Shown: positions 23,911 to 36,900, counted from the first letter of the stretch. The stretch is 64,000 nucleotides of DNA from Rhynchospora pubera (GCA_028095005.1 CM051460.1:288316653-288380652), one strand, 5' to 3'. Made by a program: numbers and translations. Notes: a model not told the origin generated them from the letters alone.

Positions 23911-24225
23911 TAAAGGTGTCAACGGTACGCGTTTACTGTTTGCCATCACGTTTCAGCATAACGAAACGATTAACGAAATGTTAAAATATTTTGTATCTTG
24001 AAACGTAACGGTAGACGGAACACTAAGTTGTGCCTTTTCGACTGTTTCAGCCTCATTTTAAATCGTTACATCTGTATTTTCTGAAATGGCATGGTAAATA
24101 AAACAGAATTATGTGTCATTTCGTAAACGAAACGGTTAACGGAATGGTTTTTAATATCGTTTTTTTAACGAAACAGCAACGGTTTGAGGTTTTTTCGTAT
24201 TTTTTCAACACGTTTGACAGGTCTA
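23911..24225. mobile_element. hAT-type MITE, 315 bp
   Basis: Ends are TAAAGGTGTCAAC and GTTTGACAGGTCTA, imperfect inverted repeats of the hAT type. The flanks are CTTGATAG (23903-23910) and CTTGATAT (24226-24233), an 8-bp target duplication with one mismatch. The interior has many AACGAAACG / CGTTTCG strings that can act as subterminal repeats. No coding frame is present. Confidence 0.78.
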
Positions 24226-24233
24226 CTTGATAT

Positions 24234-25093
24234 ACCATTGTAAACAGCTTTATCGGTATTGATTGGCCTTCTAAATTAGGCCAATTAATAAATTCAAATG
24301 ATGTATTTATTTGGACAAAATATTCATTAATTAAGCTAATTATAAAACAATCTAATCTTTTCTCATTCTGAATTTTGATGGGATCGGTTCTTATTCGAAC
24401 TTTTACATATCAAATAGCTTTACTATAAAAGTTGCCTACGGGCTTTCTCCAAAAAAAAAAAAAACTATAAAAGTTGAAAGCATGCTATAATTATATTTTT
24501 TATATAAATAATAATAATATAGGAAGAAGAAAATGCATTTGTTTTCATATTCTACATGGGATGCGCAAGGGAGTTCATATATTCTATGGCGTAGCTGTCA
24601 ATCTAAAATGGCATAGGACACGAATATTGTCATTATAGTCTTCTCCAACTTTATTTTCATGAGATAAAATCAAATCTCTCGCTGAACTTTTTATCTGTCT
24701 ATCTGCATTATTAAAAAAAAAATAAAACTAATAAGCTTTAAATCTAACACATGTATTCAGTAATTTCGACTAAATTAATTTTTACGTTTGAGCATTAAAA
24801 AAAAAAAAAAACTTATGCATCAGACTAGGACCCAGGGTGTGAATCCGAGCATATGCGTCGATCAACTATCATCGCATTATATTAGCCGCCAAGAATTTCA
24901 TCATTAATAACAGTTTGGATGCGAGAGTTCGGATCTGATTCATTTACCTCGTACTCAACATTTATTCTTTCCCAGCTGGACCCATTTATCCATTTAGTCA
25001 TAATTGTTGAGCGCATAAAATCTGGCTACGCCTTTGGATTGCCAAAAAATCGTTGCATGTTAATTCTACACACTATTATAAAATAAGAAAGTT
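24234..25093. other. AT-rich spacer
   Basis: Nothing recognisable is seen apart from several A runs (near 24450, 24713 and 24796). Confidence 0.5.
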
Positions 25094-25508
25094 TCCACTA
25101 TTAATATTTTGATTATCTCCGAATGTTAACATTTCGCTATTTGATTAATTTTGTCTTAATTTTAAAATTCAAACAATAAATTCAAACAGTTGATCTTATT
25201 TTAAGTTAATGAACAATATGATTTCATATAAGTTTTGTAAATTTTAAAGTTTATTTGATACTCAATCAAAAGGTAAAACATGAACGTATTAGAACGAATA
25301 TATCATAGTTAACAAGATTCGCTTGTTTTTCTATCTCTTGATCGAGTATCAAATGAACTCCGAACTTTATAAAACTTATATTAACACACATCACTCATTA
25401 AACAAAATAAGATTAATGGTTTGAATTGAACGTTTGAATTTTAAAATTTGAAAAAATAATTTAATAGCAAAATGTTGATATTTGGAGGTCACCAAAACGT
25501 TGGTAGTA
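25094..25508. mobile_element. AT-rich foldback element with about 190-bp arms
   Basis: The outer parts pair (AATGTTAACATTTCGCTA near 25123 with TAGCAAAATGTTGATATT near 25467), as do the inner parts (TTTGATACTCAATCAA near 25254 with CTTGATCGAGTATCAAAT near 25338). Divergence between the arms indicates an old copy. Ends are approximate and no target duplication was called. Confidence 0.65.
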
Positions 25509-27120
25509 CAATTTTTTTGTAAAATATGTTATTGTTTCACTTGAATTAAATAATAGAACTGAGTTGCACTCCCATTTTTTTCAAAACAAAATATTATAAA
25601 TATTTAAAACTCGTAATTCCTAAAACTCAGATTAGACAACTGAAAATTAAGTTCCAAATTTATTTTCATGCTGCACAGATTGAGACATTGAGTCCAATCC
25701 TCTTTGCGTCATGCACTATCTACTGTTATTCATCTTGACAGACGTTTTTTTGACGTGCTGTATTATGTATTTTGTTTTAACATTTTATGGGTTTAATATT
25801 TGCATACATCATCTGGACGGTAAACTTTTTTTATTTAGTTTAATGTTTTGGGTTCAATGCGATATAAGTCTTAAGTAGCAATGGATGGTACGTAGATGTC
25901 TATAAATATATTAAGTAGCGGATACCATTCACTTGAGATCAGATTCTCTATGATTTTTATATGCATTTTCTATTCTAATTTAATAAAAGTTAATAGCTCT
26001 GACTCCTTTTTAAAAAAAAAAAATAATCCCAAATTGTAAAACTTATAAATGATGTTCAACGACACATGGGGATCAATATTTTATGATCATGATGCCAAAT
26101 AAAACTATTGAAAGTTTAAAACATTAAACGTGAAAAACGAGAAGACAAAAAACTATATATTACAACCTAGTCAAGGCAAGGCACCAGTAAAGACTTGAGG
26201 TGCAGGATTACTTTTAAATTAATTGAATTCAAGAGAAACATCTGGAATAAATTTGGAATCTATTGATTATCTGACAATTTAAATAAAAGTTTTAAAATAA
26301 AAGTTAAAATAATATAAATTTTGTCCCATTAGAAAATATAAATGTGTATCATATTTTATATGCACGATATAAATATAGTATATCTTACAAATTTAATGTA
26401 CGATTTTTAAAATTAGAGGTTATTTTTATCAAAATTGAAAATTACGAAGCTAGCAACACAATGCATCCGATCCAACTTTATTTCCTTTCAAGCGGCAAGG
26501 CAAAGCGGTTTTTGTTCTTCATCTCCATCCCCACCTTCATTTCCTTACGGAGAATCCTCCACCTCTTCCTCTCTCTCTATAGCATGGTCCCAGAAAATCG
26601 ATTGAATGAGAAAGCAAGACTGCCAGATTATCCCACTACACTGAAATCTACAGCTAGAGGAGGTAAAAACATTTGCTAATTAGTAATTACTGACACCCCC
26701 ATACTGTTTTATCTTGGTATTTTGTTTTTTTCTCTAATTTTTTTGATGAACCCACGTGACCTTCATGAGGTCATGGAAAAAGGTGTCAGCTTTCACCAAC
26801 TAATTTCATCAATTCACGCCCCCTTCCTACGTGGAGGGGGACGGACACATTGACAACGACGGCGCCTACATTCTGAAAAAAAAAAAATTCAGAAAAAGAT
26901 ACTTTTTAGAAAATTAAAGGTGAGTTCCGCTATTTATGAAAACCAAATTTTACTAAATCGATCTACCGGTACATCTGTTACCTGGCAAAAATAAATAATA
27001 AAAAGGTGTTTGGTCACAGACTCACGGGTAGCAGGTAAAAAGTATGAATATTAAATAATTAGAAAAGCCACATTTCCCTTTTTAAATTACTAGGCAAATA
27101 TTATAGTCTATGTTGGTTCA
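25509..27120. other. Spacer with an isolated coding-like stretch
   Basis: Mostly AT-rich. At 26490-26583 the sequence turns CT-rich, like a 5' leader. It is followed by an ATG at 26584 and about 26 in-frame codons (starts MVPENRLNEK) to a possible donor AGGAG|GTAAAA at 26662. No continuation was found downstream, so it may be an orphan first exon or chance. I do not recognise the peptide. Confidence 0.35.
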
Positions 27121-27288
27121 GTAAATACCAATGTTTTCAATACCCTACCGGACATCGAACCGGTGACAGAAAGGGTATAGGGTATTTCCGATTTAACAGG
27201 TTGTACCGGTTTTAAAAACCGGATAACATCACAATTATTTTTACCTTAAGATAAAAAAGAATAAACGCTTTGATAATAAATAAATTAA

Positions 27289-29765
27289 GGGAAAATTTTT
27301 TATGTGCCCTCCAAAACTGAGGAAATCGTGAATTTGCCCCCCAAAACTAATTTTTTCTCTTTTTGCCCCCCAAAAACACCACCTCTTTCAGTTATTGCCA
27401 CTTTCTCCTTTTTAATAATATATTTAATAATAAAATAATAAAAATATAAATCTCTTACCATTTTACCCCCGTCCCAGAACCAATCGATCAACCAGTCGAG
27501 CACCGTGAGTTTCGTCTTCTTCTCCGTTGGCTTTGCTTCCTTTTTCCTCCTCTCACTCGCACGCCACCCTGGACCTTCCTCTCTCAGCCTCTCTCGCTCT
27601 CAACCCCACAGCGTCTCCGTCACCCCCCTTCTTCCTTCCCCCCTCGACACACAGAATCCCATCTCCTCTCTATGCCGCCTCTCATCTCTCCCCACTCTCC
27701 CACTGCCTCTCACGGAGGGAAGAGGGGTTTCTCTGCTCACCAATCTTGACCCAAATTTGCTTAAGATTACATTGAGGTTCAACATGTTAATCCTTATTGT
27801 TTATTTGGATTGATCTAATTTAGTATAATTTGGCGAAATTATTTGTGAGAAATTTTTTTGATGCATACATCCTAATACTAGGGAAAGACCTGAACTAAGT
27901 TTAAGCCATTAAGTTAAAATTTTGTAAAAGAACCTTTATTCAGGACCCTCAGTAAGCTCACGTGTAAGTACATTTAAATAATCTAACTGCAATAGATGTT
28001 TTTGCAGCAATGCGGCATGCCACTGCAAAAAAAAAAAAAAAAAAAAATCTGGCTGAGCTCTACTTATGAAAGACCTGAACTATGCTAAGTCCCAGCTTAA
28101 TACCATGCAAGCAAGGTGAGAGGCAATGTGCTGGATGGAGAGGATAGCACGGTAACTCCAATTTCTCAATCTGATGAGGGAAAAGGAAAGACTCCTTTAG
28201 TTGGTTCAGTACTTACAGAAGGGGTCTCCATTTGTTGAGGATGAGTAGATTATTTTGTATTCTTTATGCCCTTTTAATTATTTTTTTTTGTATTCTTGTT
28301 TATATAGTCTTATCGCTGGGTATTGTATTCTTGTTTATAGTTTATATTGGGTGGTTAATTATTATTGGTAACTAGTGAAGATTGCATGTTTTATTCACAT
28401 TTATGTATTTATGTATTCAAATCCCTTTTATCCCATTTCCAGTTATATCCAATTAATATAAAAACAAAGTTGTCAAATTTGAAATTGTCAAATTCTGTAT
28501 CAAATTTCTGATGCTATTTTTTATTTTATAACAGTGCCGTATATTATCCATGTGTTGCTGGAAAAAAAAATAGATAACAGATATTGGTTGAAACAAACTC
28601 TATTTTTCCTACGATGTAACAGTTATCTCATACTCTCAAAGATTATATACTGACAAAAATATTAATTTAAGAAAAGTAGAAAACATTAGTCATTTCTATA
28701 ACAACAATACTATAACAGAATCGCAACATTAGTTATTTTTGTCTTCTCTGTTGGTCTCCCCTCTGGTGCAGCTTTCAGTTGATGCACTGATACCATGTGA
28801 CCAGCATTAGTTACCTATTAACCATGAAAAATTAAAAATGAGCCACCAAGTTTAATGTTTTTTTATTAACCAGGATTAAGGAATTTTGTATATATATGAA
28901 GAATATTTGTCTAAAAAAGCTTGTAACATAGCTTACTGGTACCAATTATCGACTAATGCCGAAATTCTAATTTGCACTTCTAAGAACCTAACCTAAACCA
29001 TTTTCTATGCTATTTCTTTTGCTTCAATCAGGTGTGACGATGATTGTGTGTCTTTTGTAGTTACCAGTAAAGAGGTAAACTTAACACTTATAAGTGGGCA
29101 GCATGGTCTTCGCATGTACACTTGCATGCTTTAGTTTTTGCTGGTAGAAGGTATACTCAAACTAATTATATTTATAAAATCGAACCTTTTCCATGCTGGT
29201 ATACACAAATTGAATCATGTCATCCTGGTGCTCACATCACATGCACAAATTACTGCTTGGTACCAACCTTTTCATGTCATCCTGGTACGCTAACTTCAAA
29301 ACTACGCCTGGATCCATGGCCAAGCGAGAAAGAATGAGAAACACGAGGCAGTGGGAGAGTGGGGAGAGAGGAGAGGCGGCATAGAGAGGAGATGAGATTC
29401 TCTGTGTCGAGGGGGGAAGGAAGAAGGGGGGTGACGGAGACGCTGTGGGGTTGAGAGCGAGAGAGGCTGAGAGAGGAAGGTCCAGGGTGGCGTGCGAGTG
29501 AGAGGAGGAAAAAGGAAGCAAAGCCAACGGAGGAGAAGACGAAACTCACGGTGCTCGACTGGTTGATCGATTGGTTCTGGGACGGGGATAAAATGGTAAG
29601 AGATTTATATTTTTATTATTTTATTATTAACTATATTATTAAAAACGAGAAAGTGGCAATAACCGAAAGAGGCGGTGTTTTTGGGGGGCAAAAAGAGAAG
29701 AAATTAGTTTTGGGGGGTAAATTCATGATTTTTTCAGTTTTGGAGGGCACAGAAAAAATTTTCCC
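27289..29765. mobile_element. Mutator-like element, about 420-bp terminal inverted repeats, 2.48 kb
   Basis: The arms are 27289-27709 and 29344-29765 and are nearly complementary over about 420 bp, from GGGAAAATTTTTTATGTGCC through a CT-rich segment to CACTCTCCCACTGCCT. The flanks are ATAAATTAA (27280-27288) and ATTAATTAA (29766-29774), a 9-bp duplication with one mismatch. The 1.6 kb interior has no transposase frame. Open frames in the arms appear in pairs on opposite strands simply because the arms are inverted copies. Confidence 0.85.
28122..28238 (+). pseudogene. Possible captured host exon inside the Mutator-like element
   Basis: In the interior of the element, 38 codons read GNVLDGEDSTVTPISQSDEG... 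to a TGA at 28236, with balanced composition unlike the AT-rich surroundings. AG dinucleotides just upstream (AAGGTGAGAG) could be a splice acceptor. It resembles the gene fragments carried by Pack-MULEs. I do not recognise the parent gene. Confidence 0.35.
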
Positions 29766-30233
29766 ATTAATTAATAGAGCATAAATATTCTCATAAAATA
29801 TAATTTTTTTCTACATATCAATATAATTTTTATAAATTATAATTTATATTTAAGTTGTCTTTTCTTGTTTAATTTAATTACAAAGCAAATTTAAAAAAAT
29901 AAATAAACTGAATGGGTACAATTTATAAAAAAAAGGACCGAATAGAAAAATGTTAGACCCACAGTCCACAGAACCTCACCCACGTGACCCGCTATGCAGC
30001 TATATATATTTCTCCTCGATATTTGTTAAAGAGAGGAACGTTGTTTCTCGTTCTGCGCGTGGGGAGAGCAAAAACCGAAACAAGGTTTTTCCGAAATTTC
30101 GGTATTTCACCGGTATTTCCCGGTACAGTCTGAGAACGATATTACAGTATTTTCATACCGGATCAGGATCCGGTAGCCGGTATAACCGGAATTTTCCGGT
30201 ATCCGGTCCGGTATTGAAAACACTGGTAAATAC

Positions 30234-30687
30234 TAAACGGTTGCTTTTTTTCTTGCTTTCCTGTGCCTAGGCGCGTACTATATTTGGTACCCTCTAGTAA
30301 GATGGATGAGAATAAAAGTTATTTTCGGAAGAAGAATCTATACTAACAACATTTTTTTTTTGGAATAATATATTCTCATTTTTTTGAAATTACACTCTTT
30401 TTAATTTTAATTCATCTCTTCTATTTTTCTCCAGAACCCACCATCCAAACAATATTTATTCTCTTCGGAATAACACTCTTGTCACTCTTTTTGAAATAAC
30501 AGTCTTTCTATTTTTTTCTTTCTGAAAAAATTATTCTTTTCTTATTCCCAACCATCCAAACAATGCCAGAATATACTATTTAGTTTAGTGGCTTTGGAAC
30601 AATGGTAAATAGAGGAAGAGGTGAACCGTGAACCTAGGTCTCCAGAAGTGTGTCTGGTTCGAAGTAACAGTTCAAGAATTAATTTTA
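30234..30687. other. Spacer with decayed MITE-like sequence
   Basis: Contains repeated ACCATCCAAACAAT strings (near 30438 and 30549) and CGGAATAACACTCTT-like words, related to GTTTGGATGG-ended MITEs. No intact ends and no gene are seen. Confidence 0.45.
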
Positions 30688-30695
30688 TTCGTGTG

Positions 30696-31246
30696 TAGGG
30701 ATGGCAATGGGCCTAGCCCGCCAGAAAAACACCAAGCCCAGGCCTGGCCTGATAGATTCAAACTTGGGACCTGCCTGCCTGGGCCCAATCAATTGGGCTT
30801 AAATATCAAGGCCTGCCTGCCTGACGGGCTTCTACCCCAAGCCCAGGCCTGCCTGGGCCTGCCTGACCAATTTAACACAATTTTTACAGACAGATCCAAT
30901 CGGTATAAATAATAAATAATTTACACAATAAGTCGATAATTATTACAAATTCAAAACAGATTGTAAGCATGGCTCGTCATTTATTATAATATTCACAAAG
31001 TTAGGGATTTCAATCACTCTATCCTAAATTCTTTCACAGGCCGAAAATTGTCAGCCCAAAATCTATAGGTCATATGGTAAGCCCATCAGGCAGCCCACAG
31101 GCTTCACTGGAAGCCCACGCCTGCCTGATTTGGTGTCTAGGCCTGGCCTGACCTGGCCTGTTTCATCTTCGGGCCAGGCAGGCGTAGCTCTGGGCCGGGT
31201 GGGTTCAGGCAGGCCTCCGGGCCACTGGGCTGAATTGCCGTCCCTA
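30696..31246. mobile_element. hAT-type MITE, 551 bp, GCCTG-rich, with perfect 8-bp TSD
   Basis: Ends are TAGGGATGGCAATGGGC and GGCTGAATTGCCGTCCCTA, inverted repeats of the TAGGGATGGCAA class. The flanks are the perfect repeat TTCGTGTG (30688-30695 and 31247-31254). Both subterminal regions hold many GCCTG/CAGGC words. GC content is far above the surrounding DNA. Confidence 0.88.
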
Positions 31247-31291
31247 TTCGTGTGAGCCAAACGGCGAACGAACAAGCCAAATAAGCTAATC

Positions 31292-31497
31292 GCACGTGTT
31301 TGGTTTGGGTTTCGAATAAGAAAAAAACTTTATTCGAACAAGCTCTTATATATTCATTTCTTTGTTCTCATAAAATGACGGAAGAAAAATAAGAAATTGA
31401 ATTGACGCTTATTCGAATAAGTACTTATTCGTCGTTTGGTTCGCACGAATAAGATCTAATCGTGAATAAGTCTATTCACGACCAAACTAAACACGCC
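31292..31497. mobile_element. Probable MITE with CGAATAAG repeats
   Basis: The ends GCACGTGTTTGGTTTGG and CCAAACTAAACACGCC are imperfect inverted repeats. The interior is built from CGAATAAG/CTTATTCG words in both orientations, giving strong foldback potential. No target duplication was called. Confidence 0.55.
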
Positions 31498-32777
31498 TAC
31501 TCTTTTGAGAACCAGCGGAAACCAATAAATGTAGTTCGAAAAAGTCCTTATTCTTGTTCGTCTCTTGCTCACGTGCTCTTCCAAATTGTCTGGAATTTTT
31601 TCCACCTCTTTTCACAAGCTGATATTCTAATCCTCTGTTTTAAAAACACAAACCAAAATAAAATGTATTAGCTTCCATTTGTACCCGATCTTAACCGTAT
31701 AATTCAAATTGGATGACAAATGTAAACAAAACCTTCATGACTTTGTTGCTGCTTTTCATTGTTAACCTCATTCCTGTGACCCACACCTTGTCATGGAAAA
31801 CTACCCAACGTTTAATATTGACCAGATCAAAGGAATATAAAAGACACTTTACCTTATTTTCACCATTTAGCAAAACTTTTTTCAATAAAACAGGACTACC
31901 ACATCACCTGTGTGGTGTGAGTTTGATACTTTTGTAAGACGTTGCATTTTATTAATTAATGCAGGATTCCCGCAATCTATTCCTCAAAAAAAAAAGGACT
32001 AGCACACGTAAATAATTCAATTTAATCTTAAATGACATGTACTCTGAATATAGTATAGAAATAAGGATTAATTGTTATATGTAATATTAATAAGTATAAC
32101 CCCGGGGAAGTACTAGTTTTGTCTAGAGTTTGTCAGAGTTTTTAAAAAAATTATTGGGTTTGGATGGATATTAGGAAATCAAGTTCATAATAACAAAGTT
32201 CTCCTAAAACAATTTTAAGCTTTCATACCTTTAAAATCACATGCTTTGCTATTATGTATTCCAAATTCCTTGCATGTTTAGTAATCTTAATCCATCTTTA
32301 CTTTTTTTTCTGGATGATTCTCTTTTCCGGGGTTGTTGGTCTGGTGGTCCTTGCAATACCCATCATAATAGATATTATTTTCAACCTCATGTTTCCACGC
32401 AAGACTTGCACAAATGAGTACAGAAGCTGTTTTCAGCTAAAAAAAAAAAAGAGTACAATAGCAGATATATCAAATTGTGACAAGTGATAAAATTAATTTG
32501 TCCTAGTCAAAAGAAAATTATAATTTGCAATACATTCTTTTTGTCTATGATTTCAGGTTGCTCTCTTATAATAATTAATATAAGAATGCTAGGCTAGCAG
32601 CATTGTCAACTGTCAGGGACCTCCTCGGATCCAGGAAACGCCAGTCTCCATCATCCATGTAGGGTCATAAGGTGACTAACAGGATAAGCCTTCATGCCTT
32701 AATTCTGATCTCACTATACTTTCAATGTACTCATTCTCTCTGTCCCATGTTTATCTGAATATTCCCATCACCATCAG
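31498..32777. other. AT-rich spacer
   Basis: No gene is recognised. One open frame at 32254-32487 encodes a hydrophobic stretch but has no supporting context. Confidence 0.5.
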
Positions 32778-32785
32778 TCCATCAC

Positions 32786-33507
32786 TAGGGCTGTACAGGT
32801 CAACATTTTTTCATCAAAATTTTAACCCAATTCAATTATATGGGTTGGAAAATTTTAACCGATCCAATCATAATTCAACCCAATCCAGTTTTTTACTTAC
32901 GGATTATGCGGTTGCGCAGGTCAAACGGATTGTATTTTCAATTGTGATTTCCGAAGCCTTATGTTAGAAAAGAAATAATGTGGAGATTTCCAATCTAAAA
33001 TAAAATGTACAGGGGTGATATATTTCTATTGCTATGGTATTCTTATATGCTGATTTTGAAGATTCCCATGTATTATATTGGAGAATATCATAAGATACTA
33101 GAATATACGTTTGTATTATTTTTTGATATTGATTTGATTGTAAGCAGATGTGTTATAAATCAGAGAGAGGTGAGTATATATACATGCGATGTGCAATTTG
33201 CAACAAACATAAATCAATATCAAAACATAATCTAAACGTATCTTCTGGTATCTTGTGATATTTTTCCATATATTATGTAGGTAAGGTCTATCCATAAGGA
33301 TCTATGGAATGGAGTTTCTTTTTTCTTATTTCTTTTCAAAATTAAAATTATAACGGGTCAGGTACAAACCCGGTTATAAAGAATAAAAATATAATCCAAT
33401 CCGATACAACCAGGTTAATAAAAACAAAATCCGACCCAATCCGAATAATGTTTGAATCCGTTAAAATACGGATCGGGTCAGACATTTTTTTTTCCTGTAC
33501 AGCCCTA
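32786..33507. mobile_element. hAT-type element, 722 bp, with 8-bp TSD
   Basis: Ends are TAGGGCTGTACAGG and CCTGTACAGCCCTA, perfect 14-bp inverted repeats. The flanks are TCCATCAC (32778-32785) and ACCATCAC (33508-33515), seven of eight identical. Subterminal words AACCCAAT and AATCCGA are repeated. No transposase frame is present. Confidence 0.85.
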
Positions 33508-33785
33508 ACCATCACCCCACTAATTAACCAGCTACCAAGTTTCATCCAGTGAAAAATAATCATTAATACATATAGTTAATCGTTAATTAATTAATCAATT
33601 GTTTTATATTTGGTGTGTGATGGTGGGTTTTGGAACTTTTAAATTTTAAAAGTAGCAGCATTGTCCACATATACGATATATATCTTACTGGTGAATCAAA
33701 TTACCAACTAGTGGCGTCTTCTGGTTCTTGTTTCTTCTGAGGTTCTCTAGCCAATCAGAATTACCTTTTATTTTCCATTTACCTT

Positions 33786-33794
33786 TATATATAA
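33786..33794 (+). promoter_or_regulatory. TATA box of the ABCC gene
   Basis: TATATATAA lies about 120 bp before the ABCC start codon, in good position for a transcript start near 33820 and a leader of about 95 nt. Its nearness to the ATG argues against a missed upstream coding exon. Confidence 0.6.
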
Positions 33795-33914
33795 CAACCA
33801 CAGTACCACGTTGTATCATTCTCCTTCCTGTTCTCCGTTTATACCAAACATCCCAAGTTAATTCCCTCTTTACAGTTTATCCCACCATCTCCTGTTCCAT
33901 TGCTTCCTAGCTCC

Positions 33915-36900
33915 ATGGGTTCATCAAAAGATAGCCCAACACTGTACCAACATCTCCTCTCCAAACAGCAAAAGGCGGATATCTTAAATGATTTTCAGCG
34001 CGCAAGTTACTGGAGTCACCTCACATTTCGGTGGTTAAATCCAGTTTTTGAAAAGGGTAGCCGTCAGAGGCTTGAACTAGAGCATGTTCCATCAGTTCCT
34101 TCGACTGAAACCGCTGAGAATTCATTTGCACTGCTTCAGGAGTCGCTGAGGAAGCAGAAGAAGGAGACATTTCCTGGATTGTCACGAGCAATTATCAATG
34201 CAATTCGGAAACCATTGATTACAAATGCAATCTTTGCAGGTAAATAAGAAAAAGTTTTGGCTTAGACATAATTCCCTCAAAACCTCATGATATCTTGCTC
34301 TCTTTTATCACAAATTAGAACTTGTTTATACTGACTTGGCACATTGAACTTTGTATCTAGGATTGAATACCGTATCTTCATATCTTGGTCCCTTCTTGAT
34401 AACAAATTTTGTGGAACTTCTCTCTGACAAAGATACTAACACCCAAAAAAACTATGGGTACATTCTTGCATGCCTCTTCTTTGTTTCGAAAATGGTCGAG
34501 TCTCTCTCTCAGAGACAGTGGTACTTTGGTGCACGTAGAATTGGCATCTTGGTACGCTCTTCACTTATGGTGTCAATCTACAACAAGTCTCTTTCAATCA
34601 AGAACTCGAGCAGCAGCACGGGGAAAATTATAAATCTTCTTGATGTAGATGTAGAGAGAATAGGAGACTTCTTTTGGTACATACATGGCATTTGGCTTCT
34701 CCCTGTCCAAATTTTTCTGGCGCTTGCAATCCTTTATAGAAGCCTAGGTGCTGCTGCCTCTCTCGCCACACTGCTCGCGACAGTTCTTGTCATGATAAGC
34801 AACACTCCATTGGCAAATTCACAAGAGAATCTCAACTCAAAGATAATGGAGGCGAAAGATTCGCGGATCAAGGCAACAGCCGAGGCGCTAAAATCAATGA
34901 GAATATTGAAATTGCATTCATGGGAGAGTGCATACTTAGATAAACTTCTTAAACTAAGAGATATAGAGAGGAGTTATCTGAAGAAGTATCTCTACACTTG
35001 TTCAGCAATCGCATTTCTGTTTTGGGCATCACCTACTCTTGTTTCAGTCACTGCATTTGGCGTTTGCATACTGGTACAGAAACCATTAACAGCTGGTACA
35101 GTGTTATCAGCTCTAGCAACATTCCGCATCCTTCAAGACCCAATATACAATCTTCCTGAACTGGTTTCCATGATGACACAAACCAAGGTCTCTATCGACC
35201 GGATTCAAGACTTCTTGAGCAAAAACAATCAGAAAAAACTGAGCTGCATGGCCAATACAACTCTAGTTGAAAACATTGCAATAGAGATTGAAGCAGGGGA
35301 ATACACATGGGAGGCTGATTCAAGCCTCAACAAAAGCACACTCAAAATTGACAGGAAAATAAGTATCATGAAGGGGGATAAGGTGGCGGTGTGTGGTCCA
35401 GTTGGATCAGGAAAAACAAGCCTCCTCTGCAGCATAATTGGAGAGATGTCAAGGATAACAGGTTCAGGTGGAAGGGTTTTCGGATCACAGGCGTATGCTC
35501 CACAATCTGCCTGGATCCAAACCGGAACAGTCCAGGAGAATGTGCTGTTTGGGAAGGAGATGGATAAGGAATTGTATGAGGAGGTGTTGGAAGCATGTGG
35601 ATTGGATACTGATGTGAGGCAGTGGGGCAAAGGCGATCTGACGGTGGTCGGGGAAAGAGGCGTCAACCTCAGTGGGGGCCAGAAACAGAGAATCCAGTTA
35701 TCACGGGCCCTGTACAACGATGCCGACGTATACCTGTTGGATGATCCTTTCAGCGCGGTGGATGCACACACAGGAGCTCACCTCTTCAAGGTAAGTGTTC
35801 CGATTTTGCATGCCATCTAAAAGAAGATACTCAAGATAGCAACCCAATATATTTGATTAAAAGGGGTACGTTTTGTTTGTCCAACGAAATTTTCTTCAAA
35901 TTTCATCTACTACATAGTTTACTGTTTTTTTTATCCATGCAAGAAATGAGCTAAGTCAACAAAAAGATTAGATATGATTCCCTCTTTCTGTACATAGTGA
36001 ATTATACATTGAACGAAACTAATTTTTATGATAATTAGCATGCCCTTGATTTTAAAAAATAGGAACGTTTAGTTTTCTTGAGTTTTAATTGACAAACCTC
36101 CAAAAACCATGGCACTAGACAAACATTACTTTTGAACTTCAAATTGAAGCTCTTTCAGACTTTCTATTGGTTCGCACAGGTGTAGAAAATCAAGATGCCA
36201 ACTGTCACGGCTCTTTTGTTAATCTTAGTACTAGAATTAAGACTATTGGTGGTACCTCACCAACTAAACATGTTATTTATCTTAATTAACCAATTTAATT
36301 CCAAATCGTCCGGTGATTTATTGTATTAATTTGATAATTTTGTAGTTGTTCATCTGTCCTATGTACAGATAGAGGTCGGTCAGACAAAAAGTTACCCTGC
36401 ATATTTGGATTGCAGAATATATATATATATATATACTATACTTTTTTGCTGATCTGTCTCATTCTCTGTTGTTTGCCTAGTATCACATAAAAAATTTTGA
36501 CATGAGCATAATTTATGGTTGCAGCACTGTCCACTAAACAATTGGTGAATTAAATATCCTTTTTTTTTCTAACAAATAGTCGTGTTGGTTGGTAATGATA
36601 AATAGGTTTAGTTCTCTCCTGAGCCATATCAGTTGATTATTTGGATCCTTCCGCCTCATGTGGCTGTTAAGTAGAATGTCGGCCCATGATTTGGGGCTAT
36701 TTGACGCTTGTTATGATTCATATTACTATTACATTCTAGGCACTTTCCTTTTCACTATCTATAGACAAAATTAATTTAGTGATATGGGTGGGTTATGTCC
36801 GGTTTCTTTAGCCTTGGTTAAGGCCCAGAAGCTTTTTTGTTGAGTTCCAAAGTAGATAAAAATTATTTTATAAACGTAAAGAGAAAGAAACATAATAGTG

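Larger units (their letters stand above)
27129..30225. mobile_element. hAT element with 8-bp TSD, host of a nested Mutator-like element
   Basis: Ends are CAATGTTTTCAATACC and GGTATTGAAAACACTG (15 of 16 complementary), flanked by the perfect 8-bp repeat GTAAATAC (27121-27128 and 30226-30233). The subterminal regions are full of CCGG/ACCGGT strings. Removing the nested element (27289-29765) leaves only about 0.6 kb of hAT sequence without a transposase, so it is non-autonomous. Confidence 0.85.

Noticed and set aside
27300..29784. Four paired open frames (such as WLIDWFWDG and RHPGPSSLSLSRSQ) as genes
   Set aside because: They are the same sequence in inverted orientation, part of the terminal repeats of a Mutator-like element.
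32254..32487. Hydrophobic open frame resembling a small membrane protein
   Set aside because: Lies in a gene-free AT-rich region without promoter or conserved motif; composition alone explains hydrophobicity.
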